From assembly GCA_944358865.1 (NCBI GenBank), contig CALVRV010000015.1:1-33790 (forward strand): a stretch of 33,790 nucleotides of DNA, read 5' to 3'. This DNA is from an uncultured Bacilli bacterium (GTDB taxonomy: Bacteria; Bacillota_I; Bacilli_A; RFN20; CAG-826). The notes below the pieces were generated by a model. It had not been told where the DNA came from. It ran no database searches and was given only the letters and a program-made list of their open reading frames with translations. The first letter of the stretch is position 1. Each line of letters starts with the position of its first letter. Positions 33,733 to 33,790 of the stretch are shown in pieces. A program made the translations under genes and the position numbers.

Positions 33733-33790
33733 TGAGACTTTTTAGTCCTTGCTCGTTTCTTATTTTAACAAATTCATCTTTTAATTCAAT
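33716..33790 (-). CDS. Possible C-terminal fragment of an upstream gene
   Basis: The minus strand is open from the window edge for 24 codons and then meets TAA. The residues (ELKDEFVKIRNEQGLKSLTS) look like a normal charged helix, and the other two minus frames stop within a few codons. Too short to assign. It may be chance. Confidence 0.35.
   Translation of the reverse strand: MELKDEFVKIRNEQGLKSLTSIES

Noticed and set aside
1-33790. TGA as a tryptophan codon (Mycoplasma-type code)
   Set aside because: Several intact genes end in TGA at the expected family length, and Trp positions in motifs are TGG.

Overview
The window is AT-rich DNA from a low-GC member of the Bacilli, possibly an uncultured host-associated lineage near the Mollicutes/Erysipelotrichia; I infer this from protein style, not from a marker gene. 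TGA is a stop (tnpA, the HipA-like kinase, the second glycosyltransferase and the flippase all end on it) and tryptophan is TGG, so the code is table 11 and not the Mycoplasma code. Secreted proteins are either lipoproteins or end in a single C-terminal membrane helix with a basic tail. I see no LPXTG sorting motif.

Layout. 1-1862: right part of an IS607-family element (serine recombinase tnpA, cut by the window edge, plus a complete tnpB). It abuts and probably truncates a secreted Ig-like gene, which also carries a frameshift (1862-2747, minus). 2787-3845: YfcE-type phosphoesterase and flavodoxin. 4067-14107: one six-gene minus-strand unit encoding, in transcription order, a membrane-anchored endonuclease I with Ig repeats, an SPFH/zinc-ribbon membrane protein, a secreted type I pullulanase, an InlB-repeat lipoprotein, a GH13/CBM41 alpha-amylase lipoprotein and a CBM26 starch-binding lipoprotein, closed by a terminator. 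It reads as a surface system for scavenging alpha-glucan, with extracellular nucleic acid as a possible second substrate.

14355-16079: a two-gene HipA-like module. The upstream gene is a stand-alone HipT/CtkA-type kinase. The downstream gene, overlapping by 4 nt, joins a region resembling HipA N-subdomain 1 (HipS-like) to the E-helix and HTH of a serine resolvase. Near-identical 31-bp repeats bracket the pair. One overlaps the kinase promoter and the other lies in the last codons of the partner gene. This is the most novel-looking item here. 16108-16764: uracil-DNA glycosylase. 16840-20607 (plus strand): two glycosyltransferases and a Wzx-type flippase, probably the end of a surface polysaccharide locus.

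20905-23208: a large surface Ig-like protein with a C-terminal membrane helix. 23506-33611: an oligopeptide ABC transporter operon (oppA-B-C-D-F) that continues into a membrane-anchored BspA-type leucine-rich-repeat protein and a lipoprotein, ending at a terminator. A fragment of another minus-strand gene may end at 33716.

Regulatory pattern: three operon heads (ung, the first glycosyltransferase, the HipA-like kinase) have a -10 box only 6-7 nt before the start codon and no Shine-Dalgarno, which predicts leaderless mRNAs. Genes inside operons have good AGGAGG-type sites. No tRNA, rRNA or CRISPR array was found.
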